The position numbers were made by a program, and so were the translations under genes. A DNA stretch of 64,000 nucleotides from Nostocales cyanobacterium HT-58-2 (GTDB lineage: Bacteria; Cyanobacteriota; Cyanobacteriia; Cyanobacteriales; Nostocaceae), in contig CP019636.1 of assembly GCA_002163975.1 (NCBI GenBank), positions 7,319,501 through 7,383,500 on the forward strand. Reading direction: 5' to 3'. The notes beneath the pieces were generated by a model. That model was not told where the DNA came from. It did not search any database and worked only from the letters and a program-made list of their open reading frames with translations. Positions 51,155 through 59,141 of this stretch are shown here, one piece after another. The first letter of the stretch is position 1. Every line of letters starts with the position of its first letter.

Positions 51155-52804
51155 ATGAAAAAACTGTCAAAAAACATTCTAAAGCTGAGCCCAGTTGTTG
51201 TGGCAGCTACATTCTTAGCTGCAAATAGTGCTGTGGCAGGGGAAGTGAAGGAAAATGTGACTTCTGTTGCTCAATTGACTGAACAATCTAACAGTATCGG
51301 TCAAGTCACATCCGTTTCACAGTTTTCCGATGTACAACCAACGGACTGGGCATTCCAAGCATTGCAGTCTCTAGTAGAGCGCTACGGTTGTATTGCTGGT
51401 TATCCCAATGGAACCTATCGCGGTAACCGTGCTTTGACCCGTTATGAATTTGCTGCTGGTTTGAATGCATGTTTGGATCGGGTGAATGAACTCATTGCTA
51501 CAGCGACTGCTGACTTGGTCCGGAAAGAAGACTTGGCCACATTGCAGCGCTTGCAAGAAGAATTTTCTGCTGAATTGGCTACCCTGCGCGGTCGTGTAGA
51601 TGCATTAGAAGCACGTACTGCTGAGTTAGAAGCTAACCAGTTCTCTACTACCACCAAACTGGTTGGGGAAGCAATTTTCAACGTGTCTGGCGCCTTTGGG
51701 GATCAAAAGGCAGTTCCGTCTGGTGTAGCACAGAACAACCAAGACGTAGAAGACAACATCGTGTTCTCTGACCGAGTTCGTTTGAGCTTGAACACTAGCT
51801 TCTTCGGCTCTGACCAATTGCAAACCCGTCTCCAAGCCCGTAATACCTTCCAAAATGATGCTGGGAGTGGTACAGCTAGACCCAACATCACGGGCACAAG
51901 CATGACCCGCTTGGGCTTTGACGGAAATAACAACAACGACATTGAGCTTGACAAATTAAACTATGCATTTAACTTTGGCGACGCAGTGCGTGTCAAGGTT
52001 GATGCATTTGGTGGTGAGTTATACGAAAACATCAACACCTTCAACCCCGACCTTGCAAGCTCTGGTAGAGGTGCTATTTCCCGGTATGGTCGTTTCAGCC
52101 CGATCTACCGCCAAGGGAATGGCGGTGCAGGTGCGACAATCACCTTTAACCCCAAAGGGCCCCTGACTGTATCAGCAGCTTATTTATCTAATAGAGCCAA
52201 CGATCCCACTGATGGATCAGGTCTGTTTGATGGTGGATATGCAGCCGTTGGTCAAATATCCTTCCAGCCTAATCAAGCATTCAATATCGGTTTGACCTAC
52301 GCTCGGACTTATCAAAACAGAGGAGCTATCAACCTCTTTGACTCTACAGGTAGTGCATATGCAAACAACCCCTTCGGTGGTGCTGCTTTAACTGCTGATA
52401 ACTACGGTGTAGAAGCCAGCTTCAGACTCAGCCCCAAAATTACGATTGGTGGTTGGTACGGTTACAGTGAGGCAGAAGCTAAGGGCGGTGCTGCAAACGG
52501 TAATAATGCATACTTTGAATACTGGGCTGGTACTGTTTCTTTCAGAGACTTTGGTAAACAAGGTAACGTGCTTGCATTTATCTTTGGTCAACCACCCAAG
52601 GCAACCGGCAACGAATTCGTTCAAGCAAATGGCGTCCGTCGTCAAGATAGCGATACCTCATATCACTTAGAGGCACTGTATAGATTGCAGCTGACTGACA
52701 ACATTGCTGTCACTCCTGGTGTATTGGTTATCCTCAACCCAGAACACAATGACAACAACGATACGGTTTATGTAGGTACACTACGTACCACCTTCACTTT
52801 CTAA
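51155..52804 (+). CDS. SLH-domain outer-membrane porin (OprB-like, iron-uptake porin type)
   Basis: 549 residues from ATG 51155 (MKKLSKNILKLSPVV); the frame is open to 51119. Signal peptide to about residue 29 (SAVAG), then an SLH domain with FSDVQPTDWAFQALQSLVER and GYPNGTYRGNRALTRYEFA, a coiled-coil about residues 120-170 (LATLRGRVDALEARTAELEA) and a C-terminal beta-barrel ending in TLRTTFTF with the final Phe needed for outer-membrane insertion. These are the major cyanobacterial porins; the SLH domain holds them to pyruvylated peptidoglycan-linked polymer made with CsaB. Two hairpins follow the gene. Confidence 0.92.
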   Translation: MKKLSKNILKLSPVVVAATFLAANSAVAGEVKENVTSVAQLTEQSNSIGQVTSVSQFSDVQPTDWAFQALQSLVERYGCIAGYPNGTYRGNRALTRYEFAAGLNACLDRVNELIATATADLVRKEDLATLQRLQEEFSAELATLRGRVDALEARTAELEANQFSTTTKLVGEAIFNVSGAFGDQKAVPSGVAQNNQDVEDNIVFSDRVRLSLNTSFFGSDQLQTRLQARNTFQNDAGSGTARPNITGTSMTRLGFDGNNNNDIELDKLNYAFNFGDAVRVKVDAFGGELYENINTFNPDLASSGRGAISRYGRFSPIYRQGNGGAGATITFNPKGPLTVSAAYLSNRANDPTDGSGLFDGGYAAVGQISFQPNQAFNIGLTYARTYQNRGAINLFDSTGSAYANNPFGGAALTADNYGVEASFRLSPKITIGGWYGYSEAEAKGGAANGNNAYFEYWAGTVSFRDFGKQGNVLAFIFGQPPKATGNEFVQANGVRRQDSDTSYHLEALYRLQLTDNIAVTPGVLVILNPEHNDNNDTVYVGTLRTTFTF

Positions 52805-52823
52805 AAATAATTCTTACAGCAAA

Positions 52824-52879
52824 CTTCACCCCAAAAGGGTGAAGTCATGTAAAGAAAGCCTGCCTAAGCGGGCTTTTTT
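52824..52879 (+). terminator. Double hairpin terminator of the porin gene
   Basis: CTTCACCC/GGGTGAAG (52824-52844) is a perfect 8-bp stem, followed by AAAGCCTGC (52855-52863) and GCGGGCTTT (52868-52876) pairing with one G-T and ending in TTTT. The second is a classical intrinsic terminator. Confidence 0.88.
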
Positions 52880-52901
52880 AGTATAAATTCAATCATGACG
52901 A

Positions 52902-53150
52902 CTATTGGTCCTTGAGATTTGTTGGAGGGCGATCGCTACTCCAAGCCCACCACACGCAACCACAATGACACTGGTAAAACTCCTGCCATTTTCGACGACG
53001 GTCTTCTGTCATCACAGGCGAACGACGATTTATCCAAACTTGTACAGCTTCCAAGCTACTTGAGTGACAGCTAGGACAGCAAAATGCATATGCATGAATT
53101 GCCGTATTTGTCCATTCAGGTGGGGTTGGAGCAAAAGCATCCATAGACAT
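52902..53150 (-). CDS. Small zinc-ribbon-like protein, hypothetical
   Basis: 82 residues on the opposite strand to its neighbours. Cysteine pairs CCPSC near residue 25 and CHCGC near residue 62 could bind one zinc ion; between them is a basic helix (NRRSPVMTEDRRRKW) and aromatic residues WQEFY and WWAW. Composition is clearly coding, unlike the shadow frame on the plus strand. Such small ribbons often bind nucleic acid or act as protein adaptors; no family recognised. The Shine-Dalgarno is weak. It ends 23 bp past the porin terminator and is convergent with the porin gene. Confidence 0.6.
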   Translation of the reverse strand: MSMDAFAPTPPEWTNTAIHAYAFCCPSCHSSSLEAVQVWINRRSPVMTEDRRRKWQEFYQCHCGCVWWAWSSDRPPTNLKDQ

Positions 53151-53318
53151 GAGTTATTAGTCCCCAGTCATGTATCATTAGTCATTCATTGTGCTGGTCG
53201 TGAATCACTATATAAAATAGTTGAACTTGTGGTTGCTCTTGAAGCCAACAAACCAGGGATTCATCGCATAAGCATATATAAGCATATATGAAAAGGTTTA
53301 TAAAAGCTGATAAATAAT

Positions 53319-53924
53319 ATGGAGTCCAACGTTGAAATTCGTCGTTTGCTAGATGTCATGCCTGCTTCTGGTCGAATGATGACAAAAATCGTCAGCAAGC
53401 CCGAACAGAAACAAGTGATTGATGCTGCCTTTCCCTTTCCTTGGAATAGGGAACGACCAATCTACATTAATTTCGATTTATGGCGTCGCTTAACAAAACC
53501 GCAACGTGATTTATTATTATTACGGACTGTTAGTTGGTTAACAGGAGTCAAGTGGTTTAAACCTGATATTTATCAAGGTGTGGCGATCGCAGGTGTTTTG
53601 GGAGCTTTCGTAGAAGCCACTCAAGCAGATGCAGTGGGTGTAGTTGTCGCTGGTGGATTAATGACCCTAGCAATGATGCGCATCTGGCGGACGAACCGAT
53701 CGCAACAAACAGAGTTAAATGCTGATGAAGCCGCTATCCGTGTGGCGCAGCGACGAGGTTACTCAGAAGCTGAAGCAGCACAACATCTGTTATCTGCTAT
53801 TGAGGCGGTGGCAAAGATTGAAGGGCGTTTTGCATTGGACTTTACTGAGTTGATTCGTAGCCAAAACTTACGAGTGATCGCTGGTTTGTCACCAGTGGGG
53901 ATTCCGGAAGGCTTTGAGAAATGA
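53319..53924 (+). CDS. DUF3318 family protein
   Basis: 201 residues. MPASGRMMTKIVSKPEQ, FPFPWNRERPIYINFDLW and KPQRDLLLLRTVSWL begin the cyanobacterial DUF3318 family; a hydrophobic stretch (about 88-120) may span or touch the membrane, followed by a helical tail ELNADEAAIRVAQRRGYSEAEAAQHLL that resembles the zinc-free part of M48-like peptidase ends (ADEAAIR). Function unknown. ATG is preceded by an AT-rich leader with weak Shine-Dalgarno. Not in an operon. Confidence 0.78.
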   Translation: MESNVEIRRLLDVMPASGRMMTKIVSKPEQKQVIDAAFPFPWNRERPIYINFDLWRRLTKPQRDLLLLRTVSWLTGVKWFKPDIYQGVAIAGVLGAFVEATQADAVGVVVAGGLMTLAMMRIWRTNRSQQTELNADEAAIRVAQRRGYSEAEAAQHLLSAIEAVAKIEGRFALDFTELIRSQNLRVIAGLSPVGIPEGFEK

Positions 53925-53959
53925 GATGAAAAGTCGTTAGTAGGCACGCATAGTGCACC

Positions 53960-54143
53960 GAGACTTACGCCTGCCATGCGCAGGCTAAGTTTGTATAGTC
54001 GAGGCAAACCTGGCTCACTACAGGCTTGTCATTATACCATTTCACGAAATGCCTGATACCAATGATTGGTCTCTAATTATTTTCCCCTGCTCGGGTGCTC
54101 CCCTGCTGCCAATTTGTATCAACTTTAAAGTGAAACGGCATTA
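53960..54143. repeat. Dispersed repeats including MITE-like copy 2 (54032-54143)
   Basis: CGCCTGCCATGCGCAGGC plus AAGTTTGTATAG at about 53967-54000 matches a similar unit at 14210-14235. TTATACCATTTCAC (54032-54045) and GTGAAACGGCATTA (54130-54143) are terminal inverted repeats of the second copy of the element at 35231-35329. Its last three bases are the stop codon (TTA on plus strand) of the GT-C gene. Confidence 0.65.
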
Positions 54144-55907
54144 GTCATGACAGTGATAGAGTTTGTATTCGTAGCCGTTGACTGCTGGCAAAAATTGAGC
54201 GTCAGCAATACAGGTTTTGGCTTCCTCTGGTTCGGTAGCATAAAAGTTGACTAGCCATAAGTCTAAAGGACGTGGCAGTGTCTTTAAAGTTTTTTGTAGA
54301 GCAGCGGTGGAAGTACTCGGGTCTTTATCTTGATGTGCGAGGAGAAACAGAGGTGAAGAGTCTTTTTTATTTTGTATTTTAAATTCCCTCGCTATCCCCA
54401 TCATTTCCCCAATCTGTACATGAGTTTTCTGGGTTGTGGTAATGAGTACGGGGACATTAGATGTTTGTTGAATAATACTTACAAATAGGTCTGGACGGTA
54501 GTATTTTTGATACCCTAAATTGCAGACAACGGTAATAGCACTTGCCAATCCCATTAATCCAATTATCATCACAGCTTTTTTGCCATTCACTCCCCATCTT
54601 CTTTTCTGGAGGGTGGAACCATCCCAACAAATAGCCAGACTTGACCCAAGTAAGACTATCACAGCCGGAAAGTAGACAAAATTATAACGAGCGCCCCGCG
54701 TCAGGTCAATACCAAAACAATAGGTAAAAATAAAAAATAAAGCTATAGCTGCGACAACTAAACCAACAAACACCTGAATCATCAAACGAGTTTGTGGTTG
54801 TTTGAGTTGAACTTTTATCCCATGCAATAAAATTGGGACTACCCAAATAAAAAAAATGAGCATCAAGACTCCAGAAGCCAGTACAACTGCTAGCTGTGAT
54901 GCTTCCACTGGTAGCAAGGATATCATTGTAATCCATGCCGCCAAAGCTTGAAAAATTGGGCTAACCCAAGCCATTCCAGTACGTGGGCTTTGAATCCATT
55001 CAGTCAACTTACCTCCGTAACTGTTTTGCAAAAACACTGGTACCCAAATTAAACTTGAGACGAGTGTACCAGCAGCAACAGCGTAGATTCGTAACCAGGG
55101 TCTGAGGAGGAGTAGGGGAGATGATGTCGAGATTTTTTTTTCATTCGCTGCGTCTCCCTGTCTTTGCATCCCCGTGTCTTTATTTGCCCACTGTTGCCAA
55201 GCTAGAAAAAGCAAAACTAAAGCTTCAGCACAAAGGGTGAGGGTGAAAAAGTAATGAGTGGCAATACCAATGGCATTAATTCCCACCCACGAGAGTGCAA
55301 TCAAGATGGGTATTTGGGTCCGATTTTGGATATGGCGACTGGCAATGACCAAGCAAGCAAGGGAAGCAATGACCCACAAAATTGCCAGAGTGTAATGACG
55401 TGCTTCTTGTGCTAGAAAAATTCCGTAGGGTGAGATAGCCATCATAGCAGCTGCTAAATGGCTGACTAAACGTGAGCGAAATGCTAACTTGCTCAAAGCA
55501 TAGATAGCTGGAACAGATATTGCACCAAAAAGCGCAGCAAGCGATCGCGCACCCCACAAGGAGACCAAACCCTCATCAGCCGGAAACAGACGCATCCAGC
55601 AGTGAGTGAGGATAAAGTAAAGCGGGGGATGATTGCTTTCAGTTGATAAGTGTTGCCATACGTCTTTTATACCAGCTGTAGGCTGTGGTTGTAGTGGTTG
55701 TAACAGAACATCAATAGATATCGGCTGATCTAAAGGTACTGGCAAAAAGCTATTGCCGAGGCTAAACACCAAAGTGGAAAACTCGTCAGTCCAAGGAGGT
55801 TTAGCAGTCAAGTTAGTTAATCGTAAGCCGATGCCAATGGCTAGCCAAACCGTTAGTAGTAATAGATTTTGGAGTTTTGTGTTTTGTATTGTGATTATGA
55901 AATTCAT
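54141..55907 (-). CDS. GT-C membrane glycosyltransferase (PMT_2/GT39-like), third paralogue
   Basis: 588 residues, eleven or twelve membrane helices. PPWTDEFS holds Asp41-Glu42, the GT-C catalytic pair in the first external loop, followed by SNHPPLYFILTHCW. It is longer than the other two copies owing to a periplasmic C-terminal domain (about 455-588). A gtrA-like gene once lay just upstream on the same strand (now only its last 50 codons remain), a pairing typical for lipid-linked sugar flipping and transfer. The final stop codon is formed by the inner end of a mobile repeat, so the last residues (LYHCHD) may be altered from the ancestral protein. Confidence 0.8.
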   Translation of the reverse strand: MNFIITIQNTKLQNLLLLTVWLAIGIGLRLTNLTAKPPWTDEFSTLVFSLGNSFLPVPLDQPISIDVLLQPLQPQPTAGIKDVWQHLSTESNHPPLYFILTHCWMRLFPADEGLVSLWGARSLAALFGAISVPAIYALSKLAFRSRLVSHLAAAMMAISPYGIFLAQEARHYTLAILWVIASLACLVIASRHIQNRTQIPILIALSWVGINAIGIATHYFFTLTLCAEALVLLFLAWQQWANKDTGMQRQGDAANEKKISTSSPLLLLRPWLRIYAVAAGTLVSSLIWVPVFLQNSYGGKLTEWIQSPRTGMAWVSPIFQALAAWITMISLLPVEASQLAVVLASGVLMLIFFIWVVPILLHGIKVQLKQPQTRLMIQVFVGLVVAAIALFFIFTYCFGIDLTRGARYNFVYFPAVIVLLGSSLAICWDGSTLQKRRWGVNGKKAVMIIGLMGLASAITVVCNLGYQKYYRPDLFVSIIQQTSNVPVLITTTQKTHVQIGEMMGIAREFKIQNKKDSSPLFLLAHQDKDPSTSTAALQKTLKTLPRPLDLWLVNFYATEPEEAKTCIADAQFLPAVNGYEYKLYHCHD

Positions 55908-55968
55908 AAATCATGATTTATTACTCATAACTTATAACTCAAAACACATCACTCTTTGTTCCCGTCGA

Positions 55969-56124
55969 TTATTTCACCTGAGTCACGCGCCAACTCAGCT
56001 TGAGGTTAACCCAAAAGTTCCAAATCGTGGCAATGGCGATCGCAATCAGGTTAGCAACATATCGATTGGGAATGACAAAATTGGACACCAAGTTTAAGGA
56101 ATTGTGCCTTAAAGCAACATGGTG
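55969..56124 (-). pseudogene. gtrA-like gene remnant (C-terminal end only)
   Basis: An open frame without start, ending TAA at 55969-55971, encodes VIPNRYVANLIAIAIATIW, then NFWVNLKLSWRVTQVK, the final helix and tail of the GtrA family (membrane proteins that move or present polyprenyl-linked sugars, often fused or next to glycosyltransferases). The frame is lost just where the IS200/IS605-type right end begins (about 56140), and the N-terminal part is not found on the far side of the element. Insertion plus deletion removed most of the gene. Confidence 0.6.
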
Positions 56125-56182
56125 TTAATGAGTCAGATAATTTTGACATACTCCCTGCCCTACAAAGGCAGGGATTCTAGGC

Positions 56183-57418
56183 TCAAACAACAATTGCAGC
56201 GCCTTGCCGTCTTACATCGTCTAACCCAACAGTTGATGCCCCAACTGCACAAATATTTTTAGCTGCGTTTTCGTCTCTCCCATTAACTGATTGGCAGGAA
56301 GGACAACGCCACTGTCTGACGGACAAATCCAGCTTTTCTAGAACGTGTCCACAACTAGAACAAGTTTTGCTAGACGGATACCATTGATCTATAAATATGA
56401 CCTGCTTGCCTTTGTTTTTGGCAATCCACTCTAAAATTTGTAGAAATTCCCCAAAAGCTAGGTCTGATATTTTGCGTCCCCAAAGGCGTTGCATTCCTTT
56501 AAGGTTCAAGGTTTCAAAGCACAGCACATCGAACCCACTAGTTAGGTCGTGGGCTAACTTCCAAAACCAATCACGTCTAGCATTAGAAATGTCCTCATGC
56601 TTGCGTACCAGATTTTTTCTTGCCCGTTCTCGGTTAGCTGACCCTTTCAACTTTTTGGAATGCTGTCTGCTAGCTTTCTTGATGGCGTTGAGAGACTGCT
56701 TGAGGAATTGCGGTGATTCAATACTAGAGCCATCAGAGCAAGTGAGAAACGTCTTTAAGCCGAAGTCAAATCCCGCTATTCTACCAGTCGTGAATTTGAT
56801 TTCTGGCTCAACTACGTCGTCAACCACAACAACCATAAACAATTCACCCAATGGTGTACGCTTGATAGTTAATGTTTTGACGCATTGTCCCCTAAAAAAT
56901 GAGGCAGGCTTTGTCTTGGTTGATTCGTCAGCGTAGTTGTGTACTCGTTGTAGTAAACCTGCCTCATTTTTTTCGTGTAAGACCCTTGTGACCGTTCCCT
57001 CAATCTCTCTAGACTTCCAAAATTGATAAACCCGATTTCCAATTTTAACCCTATTGCCACCTCAAAACTTATACCCTGCTTGCTTTAGAGTGAACGATTT
57101 GTATTTCTTAACTTTCTGAAATCCTGGTGGACGAACCCCCTTTTTATTGTGCTTAAAAAACAATTGGTATGCTTTCTCAATGCGTTGACAGATATCCTGT
57201 ACTGCCTGAGAACCTACTGATTGCCAAAATGGGTTACGTTTCCGCAACTTGGCTATATGAGATTGAAGTTTTGTACAACTCAAGTGCTTGCCAAACATCT
57301 TGTAGTACCGACGATGCAGGGCAATGCAATGGTTATAAATCACCCCAGAAGCGTTAATCATTCGCTTGAGGTATCTATTCCGCTTGTGTGAGTACAACTT
57401 AAACTTCAATGTTTTCAT
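56183..57418 (-). pseudogene. tnpB: tnpB (RNA-guided nuclease of IS200/IS605 elements), disrupted
   Basis: Starts at ATG 57418 (MKTLKFKLYSHKRNRYLK) after GGAGGGG. An in-frame TGA at 57062-57064 (after KQAGYKF) cuts it; beyond it the same frame continues GGNRVKIGNRVYQFWKSRE and then carries a 37-codon foreign insertion between EGTV and KTLTIKR. The C-terminal half keeps the RuvC residues (FDFGLK, CFETLNLKG, RDENAAKN) and the zinc finger CSSCG…CPSC. TnpB proteins cut DNA guided by RNA from the element right end. With a stop codon the full protein is not made unless the TGA is bypassed; a shorter C-terminal product from about 56851 is possible but lacks the N-terminal lobe. Confidence 0.88.
56881..56991. 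repeat. 111-bp stem-loop element A inside tnpB
   Basis: Outer consensus ends CATTGTCCCCT (56883-56893) and CGTGTAAGACCC (56974-56985). The stem AAAAAATGAGGCAGG (56894-56908) pairs with CCTGCCTCATTTTTT (56958-56972). GTCA flanks the insertion on both sides (minus strand, 56992-56989 and 56881-56878). It adds exactly 37 codons with no stop. Confidence 0.75.
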
Positions 57419-57420
57419 TT

Positions 57421-57632
57421 CATTGTCCCCTCCAGAGACAGCCAGCCTTAGAAACACTTCGATTAGTCGTAGTGAGTACTAGCCAACCCAGAAAGGCGTC
57501 GCGGGGTTCCGACTGGGAGAATGGGCAGGCTTTGTCTTGTTGATCTGTCATCGAAGTTGGGTACTCGTTTTTATGAAGCCTGCCCATTCTCTTTGCCCAA
57601 GTGCGTCGCTGTCTCTGGTACGTGTTAGACCC
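57421..57632. repeat. 212-bp nested stem-loop element B in the tnpB leader
   Basis: It has the same ends as element A: CATTGTCCCCT (57421-57431) and CGTGTTAGACCC (57621-57632). An outer stem CCAGAGACAG (57432-57441) / CTGTCTCTGG (57609-57618) encloses an inner stem AGAATGGGCAGGCTT (57518-57532) / AAGCCTGCCCATTCT (57576-57590), whose 43-base loop is about 80 percent identical to that of element A. The outer left end supplies the tnpB ribosome binding site. Confidence 0.72.
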
Positions 57633-57644
57633 AATTATGCTACT

Positions 57645-57669
57645 ATTGTACACAATAAAGCTGTACAAT
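57645..57669 (+). promoter_or_regulatory. Palindromic operator candidate before the RHH gene
   Basis: ATTGTACA (57645-57652) and TGTACAAT (57662-57669) are perfect inverted repeats with a 9-bp spacer, ending three bases before the ATG at 57673. Ribbon-helix-helix proteins usually bind such sites and repress their own gene; the site also faces the tnpB leader on the other strand. Confidence 0.6.
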
Positions 57670-57672
57670 AAT

Positions 57673-57816
57673 ATGAAGAAACGATTAGATTTTAGAGTAG
57701 AAGAGTACGAACTTCAAATTCTCGAAGACTACTGCTTATCTGTCGGCAGAACAAAAACTGATGTACTTAGAGAACTCATTAGAAGTTTGAAGACAAAGAA
57801 AAAGCCGTCCTTCTAG
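57673..57816 (+). CDS. Small ribbon-helix-helix (CopG-like) protein of the IS element
   Basis: 47 residues from ATG 57673: MKKRLDFRVEEYELQILEDY, then CLSVGRTKTDVLRELIRSLK. A first beta strand (RLDFRV) and two helices with the turn GRTKT fit the RHH DNA-binding fold, which acts as a dimer. The frame is open upstream to 57601 but only this start has a spacing that fits. The stop codon lies inside the left-end hairpin of the element, so the gene is an integral part of it, divergent from tnpB. Such genes accompany many cyanobacterial tnpB elements; a role as tnpB or self repressor is inference. Confidence 0.75.
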   Translation: MKKRLDFRVEEYELQILEDYCLSVGRTKTDVLRELIRSLKTKKKPSF

Positions 57817-57879
57817 GACGGGGCTTTAGACCCATTTTTTCGGTAAAAAGTAATAAATGTAATTTGTTTTTCATAAACT

Positions 57880-59022
57880 GTGGCTACCATAACTGTTCAT
57901 ACTATTCTTGACCGTGCCTTGATGGGGTACGATTTGTCTCCCGAAGAGGGAGTGATTTTGTTGAAACAAAATGACCAAAGTGTGATTGCCGCCATTCGCG
58001 CTACAGCTGATAAACTGCGTCAACAGCAAGCGGGTGACACTGTTACCTATGTTGTTAACCGTAATATCAACTTCACAAATATTTGCGAGCAACACTGTAG
58101 TTTCTGTGCCTTCCGGCGAGATGAAGGGGAAACAGGTGCTTACTGGTTAGACTGGACGCATATTTTAGAAAAAACCAAAGATGCGCTGCAACGGGGTGCG
58201 ACGGAAATCTGTATGCAAGGAGGATTAAACCTACAAGCGAAGGTGAACGGAAAATCTTTGCCTTATTACCTCAAGCTTGTGGAAACCATTAAGCAGGAAT
58301 TTCCTCAACTGCATCTACACGCTTTTTCTCCCCAAGAAGTGCAATTCATTGCTAGAGAAGACGGATTGGAATATGCCGATGTCATTGTCGCATTCCGGGA
58401 TGCTGGTGTTGATTCTATGCCAGGAACAGCCGCTGAGGTGTTAGATGATGAAGTAAGACGTATTCTGTGTCCAGAAAAAATTAACACCCAAACTTGGCTA
58501 GAAATTGTCAGCACAGCTCATAGACTGGGTTTGCACACCACAAGCACAATGCTTTCAGGGCATATCGAAACGCCAGAACAACAGATTAAGCATTTGGAAA
58601 AATTGCGATCGCTCCAAAAAGCTGCTATCCATCGTGAGTACTCTGCCCGGATAAGTGAGTTTATTTTATTACCCTTTGTAGGTCAAGAAGCACCCAAACC
58701 TTTACGTCGCCGTGTAGGACATGACCAACCCATCCTAACAGACGCACTCTTACTCACTGCTGTCGCCCGCATTTTCTTAGGAAACTGGATTTGTAACCAT
58801 CAACCAAGTTGGGTAAAACTGGGATTGGCAGGTGCAACCCAAGCCCTATTGTGGGGTTGCAACGATATTGGTGGCACATTGATGGAAGAACACATCACGA
58901 CAATGGCAGGCGCTCAAGGTGGTACCAATATGGAAGTCGAAACATTACAAACTGCGATCGCCTCAATAGGGCGTCCTTACCAACAACGGGATACTTTGTA
59001 TCAAACAGTGAAAGGGAGATAA
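57880..59022 (+). CDS. cofH: F0 synthase subunit CofH (radical SAM)
   Basis: 380 residues, start GTG at 57880. The radical SAM cluster motif is CEQHCSFC, with QGGLNLQAKVNG, HAFSPQEVQF and DSMPGTAAEV as conserved downstream blocks. CofH joins tyrosine-derived radical and the ribityl-aminouracil, and with CofG makes 7,8-didemethyl-8-hydroxy-5-deazariboflavin, used in cyanobacteria as antenna cofactor of DNA photolyase. CofG is not in the window; in cyanobacteria the two are separate genes. The gene starts about 45 bp beyond the IS left end, so its promoter may have been changed by the insertion. Confidence 0.92.
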   Translation: MATITVHTILDRALMGYDLSPEEGVILLKQNDQSVIAAIRATADKLRQQQAGDTVTYVVNRNINFTNICEQHCSFCAFRRDEGETGAYWLDWTHILEKTKDALQRGATEICMQGGLNLQAKVNGKSLPYYLKLVETIKQEFPQLHLHAFSPQEVQFIAREDGLEYADVIVAFRDAGVDSMPGTAAEVLDDEVRRILCPEKINTQTWLEIVSTAHRLGLHTTSTMLSGHIETPEQQIKHLEKLRSLQKAAIHREYSARISEFILLPFVGQEAPKPLRRRVGHDQPILTDALLLTAVARIFLGNWICNHQPSWVKLGLAGATQALLWGCNDIGGTLMEEHITTMAGAQGGTNMEVETLQTAIASIGRPYQQRDTLYQTVKGR

Positions 59023-59141
59023 GGGAGATGGGGAAGAGGTTTCTCTCCCATACATTCCCTACTCCCCCTTTCAGTTGATCCCCAGGATACCAATCCAGGA
59101 TACGATGGACGTTGATTTAGGTATTATTTCACTAGATGTTT

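Larger units (their letters stand above)
56140..57835 (-). mobile_element. IS200/IS605-type element with tnpB and ribbon-helix-helix gene
   Basis: Right-end hairpin CCCTGCC/GGCAGGG (56153-56173), followed on the minus strand by AGTATGTCAA, lies just after the tnpB stop; left-end hairpin around CCGTCC/GGACGG (57805-57821) then GGGGCTTTAGACCCA. Such subterminal hairpins without terminal repeats mark this family, which moves as single-stranded DNA and makes no target duplication. No tnpA (Y1 transposase) is present, so the element depends on a copy elsewhere. Exact ends cannot be fixed from one copy. Confidence 0.8.

Noticed and set aside
57673..57816. RHH protein as antitoxin of a toxin-antitoxin pair
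   Set aside because: No toxin ORF follows or precedes it; its stop lies in the IS end hairpin, so it belongs to the element.
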